This document shows positions 59,721-64,000 of a DNA stretch of 64,000 bases, piece by piece (positions within the stretch are counted from its first letter, which is position 1; each line of letters starts with the position of its first letter). Made by a program: the position numbers and the translations under genes. This stretch comes from Candidatus Synechococcus calcipolaris G9. GTDB taxonomy: Bacteria > Cyanobacteriota > Cyanobacteriia > Thermosynechococcales > Thermosynechococcaceae. A model generated the notes under the pieces. That model had not been told where the DNA came from and did not search any database. It saw nothing but the letters and a program-made list of their open reading frames with translations. The stretch covers positions 1 to 64,000 of the forward strand of contig NZ_JAKKUT010000001.1 of NCBI RefSeq assembly GCF_029582805.1. Reading direction: 5' to 3'.

Positions 59721-60251
59721 TTAAACCGTCTGCTCCATTGTCGTCGCCGGTAAATTTTTAGGTGTTGCTAAACTGGCAACTTCCTGATCAATGAAAAACA
59801 AACCCTGGCCATCAATGCCAATGAGTTGGATCTTATCTAGAATACCCTTAAACAAAAACTCTTCTTGGTGTTGTTCCGCCACATACCACTGCAAAAATTG
59901 CAGGGTGGAATAGTCCGGCTCCGTATTCGCCAAATGAACTAAGTCGTTAATTTTTCCAGTAATACATTGCTCATGGGCATAGATCTTTTCAAACATTTCC
60001 GTCAAGGAATGAAATTGGGTAGGTGGGGCATCCACTGCTCCCAAAATTGCCAATGCCCCGGTTTCATGGAGATAATTCAGTAGTCGCCGCATATGAACCA
60101 TCTCTTCATCGGCGTGTTGACTCAGGAACGCCGCACAGCCATCCAAGGCCTTATGGGCACACCAGGAACTCATTTGTAAATAAAGATGGGAGGAGTAAAT
60201 TTCCAGGTTAATCTGCTCATTTAAGCGATTAATCATGGCATGGGATAGCAT
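59721..60251 (-). CDS. ftn: Ferritin
   Basis: 176 residues from the ATG at 60251, 7 codons into the longer frame that begins with TTG at 60272. AAAGGT lies upstream of this ATG. It has a four-helix ferritin fold with ferroxidase residues in INLEIYSSHLYLQMSSWCAH and ADEEMVHMRRLLNYL, plus EQHQEEFLFKGILDKIQLIG. It stores iron as ferric mineral. A near-consensus Fur box lies 64 bp upstream (60315-60329), which fits iron-dependent regulation. The C-terminal extension (DQEVASLATPKNLPATTMEQ) is longer than in E. coli FtnA. Confidence 0.95.
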   Translation of the reverse strand: MLSHAMINRLNEQINLEIYSSHLYLQMSSWCAHKALDGCAAFLSQHADEEMVHMRRLLNYLHETGALAILGAVDAPPTQFHSLTEMFEKIYAHEQCITGKINDLVHLANTEPDYSTLQFLQWYVAEQHQEEFLFKGILDKIQLIGIDGQGLFFIDQEVASLATPKNLPATTMEQTV

Positions 60252-60314
60252 AGTGACCGAACCTTTATACAATTAGCTTGCCCCAGTAAACCGTTCTAAG
60301 GGGCGCAAAATTAT

Positions 60315-60329
60315 TGAGAATTACTATCA
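60315..60329. promoter_or_regulatory. Candidate Fur box upstream of ftn
   Basis: TGAGAATTACTATCA matches the 7-1-7 Fur consensus TGATAATnATTATCA at 12 of its 14 defined positions. It lies in the 142-bp spacer between asd and ftn, upstream of the ftn start, in an AT-rich promoter region. Confidence 0.65.
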
Positions 60330-60393
60330 ATATTAGGGGGTATAATAATTTACTGACTAGAGTTTATAAAAACTTAAACTGTCAGCCTAATCA

Positions 60394-61410
60394 TCATCCC
60401 AATAAATTTTTCTCCAGTAGCACCTCAGCAATTTGAATGGCGTTGAGGGCCGCCCCCTTGCGAATTTGATCTCCACTTAACCACAGTTCTAAACCGCAGG
60501 GATGGGAAATATCTTGGCGAATCCGGCCCACCAAAACATCATCCTGGCCACTGGCTTCCATGGGCATGGGAAAGTAATTCCGTTGCCAATCTTCCACGAA
60601 CCGAACCCCAGGGGCTTGACCGAGCAATGTTCGGGCCTCTTCCACGGGAAAAGGGGTTTGAAATTCAATATTCAGACTCTCAGAATGGGCCCTCAGCACG
60701 GGTACGCGCACACAGGTGGCCGAAACGCGCAGATCTGGGGCATGGAATATCTTGCGGGTTTCCTGAACCATTTTCATCTCTTCTTGACAATATCCCTGCT
60801 CATTGAGGGGAGAGTTATGGGGAAACAGATTAAAAGCCAGGGGGTAGGGAAAAATATCAGTGGGGGGAGGCCGATCCTGCAAGATGGCGATCGCCTGATC
60901 CTTCATCTCCGCCATGGCCCTAGATCCGGCTCCACTGGCAGACTGATAGGTGGCCGCCACAATCCGCTGAATCGGGCGAACTCGGTGGAGGGGCCAAAGG
61001 GCAACGGTCATTAAAATTGTGGTGCAATTGGGATTGGCAATAATCCCCTGATGGTGTGCCAAGTCTTCGGGATTAACTTCCGGGACAACCAATGGAACCG
61101 CTCCATCCATGCGGTAGGCACTGGAGTTATCGACGGCAACCGCTCCGGCCGCAACAGCGATGGGCAACCACTGGCGCGAGACGGAACCCCCTGCGGAGGC
61201 CAAAACTAAATCAAGCCCCTGAAAAGCGTCCTCCGAGACTTCGACGACGGGTAGGGTTTCCCCAGCAAAGGGCAATTGTTGACCCGCCGATCGCGGTGAT
61301 GCCAGCAATCGTAATTCTTCCAGGGGCAGCGATCGCTCCTCTAGGAGTTGTAAAAGCTCTGTACCAACGGCCCCTGTGGCCCCCAAAATGCCAACCCGTA
61401 ACCCGGCCAT
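60394..61410 (-). CDS. asd: Aspartate-semialdehyde dehydrogenase
   Basis: 338 residues. NADP-binding start RVGILGATGAVGTELLQLLE, catalytic Cys in ANPNCTT, and the substrate-binding stretch TYQSASGAGSRAMAEM, with VSATCVRVPVLRAHSESLNI and the C-terminal GAALNAIQIAEVLL. It feeds lysine, threonine and methionine synthesis. The start codon overlaps the clpX stop by one base (TAATG), so translation is coupled to clpX. In many cyanobacteria asd instead precedes tig, so the order here is unusual. Confidence 0.96.
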   Translation of the reverse strand: MAGLRVGILGATGAVGTELLQLLEERSLPLEELRLLASPRSAGQQLPFAGETLPVVEVSEDAFQGLDLVLASAGGSVSRQWLPIAVAAGAVAVDNSSAYRMDGAVPLVVPEVNPEDLAHHQGIIANPNCTTILMTVALWPLHRVRPIQRIVAATYQSASGAGSRAMAEMKDQAIAILQDRPPPTDIFPYPLAFNLFPHNSPLNEQGYCQEEMKMVQETRKIFHAPDLRVSATCVRVPVLRAHSESLNIEFQTPFPVEEARTLLGQAPGVRFVEDWQRNYFPMPMEASGQDDVLVGRIRQDISHPCGLELWLSGDQIRKGAALNAIQIAEVLLEKNLLG

Positions 61411-62738
61411 TAGGCAGACTCAGGTTTCGGTAAGGAGGAGGGATGGAGGAGTAATTCGGCGGTAGACCTTTTCTCAACCATGGCCGGGGTGATTCGACAG
61501 GAACTTAAATCCTTCCGGGACGGTAACTCATACATCACATCCAGCATAATTTCTTCGACAATGGCTCGTAGGGCCCGGGCACCGGTTTTACGGCGGTAGG
61601 CTTCCTGGGCGATCGCCCGTACTGCTTCCGTTTGAAACTCCAGTTGCACATTGTCCATTTTTAGGAGTTTTTGGTATTGCTTCAGCAGCGCATTTTGTGG
61701 CTCTGTCAAGATTTCCGAGAGGGCATCTACATCTAGGGGTTCCACCACCGCCAAGACGGGAATCCGACCAATGAACTCAGGAATCATGCCGTACTTAACG
61801 AGATCCTGGGGTTCAAGGTGCTGAAGCAGATCCGCTGCCCGCTTTTCCTTGGGTAAGGGTTCACCATCGCGGACAAAGCCCATGGCCTTTTTGCCAATCC
61901 GCTGCTCAACGGTTTTCTCCAGACCTAGAAAAGCCCCACCACAGATAAATAAAATATTCGTCGTATCAATCTGAATGCAGTCTTGATAGGGATGCTTGCG
62001 ACCGCCTTGGGGAGGGACATTGGCAACGGTTCCCTCAAGCATTTTGAGTAAGGCCTGCTGCACCCCTTCCCCGGAGACATCTCGGGTAATGGAGGGATTT
62101 TCACTCTTGCGGGCAATTTTATCAATTTCATCAATGTAGATAATCCCCCGCTGGGCCTCTTCCACATCTAAATTAGCGGTTTGCAAGAGGCGTAGCAGAA
62201 TATTTTCCACATCCTCGCCCACGTAGCCCGCTTCAGTGAGGGTGGTGGCATCGGCCACAGCAAAGGGCACATCCAGCATTTTCGCTAGGGTTTGGGCCAG
62301 GAGGGTCTTGCCAGAACCGGTGGGGCCGACGAGGAGAATATTAGACTTCTGTAGCTCAACGGGATCACTGCCGCCATTGCGCTGCTCTTCTAAAAAGCTA
62401 AGACGCTTGTAGTGGTTGTAGACGGCCACGGATAGCACTTTTTTAGCCTCGTGTTGGCCCACCACGTGCTCATCGAGGTATTTTTTGATTTCCCGTGGTT
62501 TGGGCATCTGGGCTAGGGGCCGGGGGGTTGACCGCGATCGCGACGAGGGCCGGGCAGACTGTTCCCGTCGAGGTGGGGAGCCGCTAGTGACACTGGACAA
62601 TTCCTCATCCAGAATTTCGTTGCATAGCTCAACACATTCGTCACAGATATAAACGCCGGGGCCAGCGATTAATTTTCGCACCTGTTCTTGAGATTTGCCA
62701 CAAAAGGAACACTTTAGGTGGGCTTCATATTTCGGCAT
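61410..62738 (-). CDS. clpX: ATP-dependent Clp protease ATP-binding subunit ClpX
   Basis: 442 residues from the ATG at 62738 (start [15 protein letters not shown]). The frame extends 24 codons further upstream, but that would overlap clpP, and GAGGT precedes this ATG. Zinc-binding domain with the C4 pattern (CSFCGK ... ICDECVELC), a Ser/Arg-rich linker, Walker A GPTGSGKT, Walker [10 protein letters not shown], sensor 2 with KTGARALR. It unfolds substrates for ClpP. It is coupled to asd downstream (TAATG). Confidence 0.97.
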   Translation of the reverse strand: MPKYEAHLKCSFCGKSQEQVRKLIAGPGVYICDECVELCNEILDEELSSVTSGSPPRREQSARPSSRSRSTPRPLAQMPKPREIKKYLDEHVVGQHEAKKVLSVAVYNHYKRLSFLEEQRNGGSDPVELQKSNILLVGPTGSGKTLLAQTLAKMLDVPFAVADATTLTEAGYVGEDVENILLRLLQTANLDVEEAQRGIIYIDEIDKIARKSENPSITRDVSGEGVQQALLKMLEGTVANVPPQGGRKHPYQDCIQIDTTNILFICGGAFLGLEKTVEQRIGKKAMGFVRDGEPLPKEKRAADLLQHLEPQDLVKYGMIPEFIGRIPVLAVVEPLDVDALSEILTEPQNALLKQYQKLLKMDNVQLEFQTEAVRAIAQEAYRRKTGARALRAIVEEIMLDVMYELPSRKDLSSCRITPAMVEKRSTAELLLHPSSLPKPESA

Positions 62739-62751
62739 AACTACCTCGGTG

Positions 62752-63483
62752 TTAAGCTGCGGTGCTATCCCCGTGGCTGGGGAGACTTTGACGGTTGACA
62801 ACCTGATCAATTAAGCCGTAGGCTTTGGCTTCATCGGCGGACATAAAGAAATCACGCTCCGTATCCGTTTCAATTCGTTCCATGGGTTGGCCCGTGTGGG
62901 ACGCTAGGAGTTGATTGAGCTTGCGCTTGTGATAAAGAATTTCCCGGGCCTGAATCTCAATGTCCACGGCCTGTCCTTGGGCACCCCCTAGGGGTTGGTG
63001 AATCATAATTCGAGAATGGGGTAGGGCCATCCGCTTGCCAGGGGTACCACCGGAGAGGAGAAAGGCCCCCATGCTGGCAGCCAGGCCAAAGCAAAGGGTA
63101 CAGACATCGGGACGAACGTGCTTCATCGTATCGTAGATGGCCATCCCGGCCGTGACTGACCCTCCAGGGGAGTTGATATACAGATAAATATCCCGCTCTG
63201 GATCCTCTGCATCGAGGAAAAGAAGCTGGGCAACAATGGAGTCGGCAACGGTATCATCAATCCCCCGACCGGAACCGCCGCTGCCCCCAAGGAAAATAAT
63301 CCGCTCTCGCAACAGCCGCGAATAAATGTCAAAGGCTCGCTCTCCCCGACCCGATTGTTCTACCACCATGGGGACAATATTGGCTTGGCTATTAGCCTGA
63401 ATCTGGGGATACCCATTGGGGATCACCACAGATGGGCCAGTAAGGGATGAGCTAAGGGGATGAAAGTAACGGGATTCCAGCAT
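62752..63483 (-). CDS. clpP: ATP-dependent Clp protease proteolytic subunit
   Basis: 243 residues from the ATG at 63483 ([10 protein letters not shown]); another in-frame ATG at 63504 would add 7. Catalytic Ser in GLAASMGAF, His in MIHQPLGG, and Asp in the following segment (TDTERDFF). The N-terminal 45 residues before [16 protein letters not shown] are longer than in E. coli ClpP. An unusual glycine/serine insertion, [13 protein letters not shown], sits near the active-site entry of the subunit. It lies between tig and clpX, so the tig-clpP-clpX order holds. Confidence 0.95.
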   Translation of the reverse strand: MLESRYFHPLSSSLTGPSVVIPNGYPQIQANSQANIVPMVVEQSGRGERAFDIYSRLLRERIIFLGGSGGSGRGIDDTVADSIVAQLLFLDAEDPERDIYLYINSPGGSVTAGMAIYDTMKHVRPDVCTLCFGLAASMGAFLLSGGTPGKRMALPHSRIMIHQPLGGAQGQAVDIEIQAREILYHKRKLNQLLASHTGQPMERIETDTERDFFMSADEAKAYGLIDQVVNRQSLPSHGDSTAA

Positions 63484-63569
63484 AGACACGCTAATGGTAA
63501 TCAACCTCTTGAAGGGATGCCTCTGTTAGACCGTTGCCGTGACAGAGGAGCTAAGTCCATTATGCCTAA

Positions 63570-64000
63570 CTATTCCCCAGAAGGGCCAGGGTTGGCTTTT
63601 TTTGAACTACGTTTTTTCTTGGGTTCGTTGGCGATCGCCGTGACGGATTCCTCTGCGGTGTCCGGGGATGGCTCCTGGAGATCGTCCTCAATGGTGGTCG
63701 CAGTCGTGTCAATGACCTCTGTAATGGGGTCTGATCCCTGGGCAATGTCTGGGGATTGACTGGCCTCTGACCCGTCGTTTTCGCTTTCTTCGTCGTCTTC
63801 TGGTTCGTCGTTAATTTCTAGATGATTTTTTTCAATTAGCCAGTCCACCACAGCCCGTTTGCGAAGCTCATCTGCCATGATGCCATGAACCCGTTCCCGG
63901 CTGGCGGACTTCTTGCCGAGGGCTTTTAGGACGAGTTCCACCTGTTCCTCTACCTCTTTGGGATCCGGTTCGATGGACTCTTGATGGGCGATCTCCTCTA
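63570..64000 (-). CDS. tig: Trigger factor, C-terminal part (partial, extends past the window)
   Basis: The frame is open to the edge (EEIAHQESIEPDPKEVEEQ, then VELVLKALGKKSASRERVHG) and ends in a very acidic tail (DEPEDDEESENDGSEASQSP) and a lysine-rich end (KKKRSSKKANPGPSGE). Only the C-terminal 143 residues are in view, and the peptidyl-prolyl isomerase and ribosome-binding domains lie outside. Trigger factor binds nascent chains at the ribosome. The long acidic tail is longer than in E. coli and typical of cyanobacteria. It is upstream of clpP by 86 bp. Confidence 0.88.
   Translation of the reverse strand, partial: EEIAHQESIEPDPKEVEEQVELVLKALGKKSASRERVHGIMADELRKRAVVDWLIEKNHLEINDEPEDDEESENDGSEASQSPDIAQGSDPITEVIDTTATTIEDDLQEPSPDTAEESVTAIANEPKKKRSSKKANPGPSGE

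Noticed and set aside
60502-61014. 170-aa open frame on the plus strand
   Set aside because: Antisense to asd, which has full catalytic motifs; no ribosome binding site or family pattern.
1-64000. HIP1 octamer GCGATCGC as a repeat system of the island
   Set aside because: It is spread over the whole window, core genes included, and is a general genome signature in many cyanobacteria, not a local element.
1-64000. CRISPR array or tRNA/rRNA genes
   Set aside because: No regularly spaced short repeats and no tRNA T-loop (GGTTCAAATC-like) or rRNA sequence was seen in any intergenic region; a covariance search would be the decisive test.

Overview
This window is a piece of a cyanobacterial chromosome. 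Genes found only in oxygenic phototrophs (psbV, psbV2, petJ, ndhF1, ndhD1, a BciB-type vinyl reductase) sit among very many HIP1 octamers (GCGATCGC). The adjacent psbV-psbV2-petJ trio, with a PsbV2 paralogue, and the close match of PsbV to the Thermosynechococcus protein point to the Thermosynechococcaceae / Synechococcus PCC 6312 neighbourhood. That placement is from memory of the families and no search was run.

Layout. 1-4.85 kb is an accessory island. It holds a proline-rich ORF and a small conserved ORF (minus strand), a catalytic-domain-only tyrosine recombinase, a tandem pair of genes sharing a base-for-base identical 248-bp core but with different N-terminal pentapeptides and C-termini, an XRE repressor with two operator-like palindromes, two small ORFs each behind a near-copy of the same leader, and a divergent IS110/DEDD-type recombinase preceded by a hairpin-rich 260-bp stretch where a bridge-RNA-like transcript could lie. 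It ends near a strong intrinsic terminator.

4.9-14.3 kb is core: the three c-type cytochromes, nadC-bciB, glgB, then on the minus strand a geranylgeranyl-reductase-like flavoprotein, a ferredoxin-like aldo/keto reductase and a DUF151 nuclease-like protein. 14.5-22.1 kb holds mscL, an orphan sugar-binding lipoprotein and a five-gene minus-strand run of membrane proteins: a 502-aa cyanobacterial protein, CrcB, a bestrophin-like protein, an unusual P1B-like ATPase and a UPF0114 protein. 22.3-33.9 kb carries a DnaJ-TPR protein, hisZ-hisG, glmS, a GerMN protein, a Uma2-type gene, rseP, nth, dapF, hfq, a TPR protein, a ferredoxin and a CPBP protease.

34.0-40.4 kb is a signalling cluster: a receiver-LOV-GGDEF-EAL protein, a PAS histidine kinase, a single-domain response regulator and a double-FHA ABCG transporter. 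The LOV domain carries every hallmark flavin residue, so this looks like a blue-light input to cyclic-di-GMP. 40.4-47.3 kb has a predicted three-way-junction hairpin repeat, the pntA1-pntA2-pntB transhydrogenase operon, a membrane coiled-coil gene flanked by a 63-bp direct repeat, a TPR lipoprotein-like protein, a K-channel-like protein with an altered filter, and scpA. 47.5-52.1 kb has an orthocaspase with a lost catalytic dyad, a PDZ-radical SAM protein, an ElaA acetyltransferase and a SYLF protein. 52.4-56.8 kb has ndhF1, ndhD1 and an Rre1/Ycf29-type regulator. 56.8-57.7 kb is a second accessory patch with what reads as a decayed fragment of a BREX PglZ gene. The window closes with a methyltransferase, a TIGR04282 glycosyltransferase, livF, ferritin under a near-consensus Fur box, and the tig-clpP-clpX-asd run.

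The gene order is compact: five convergent pairs overlap at their 3' ends, and many start/stop overlaps (ATGA, TAATG) indicate translational coupling. No tRNA, rRNA or CRISPR array was found by eye.
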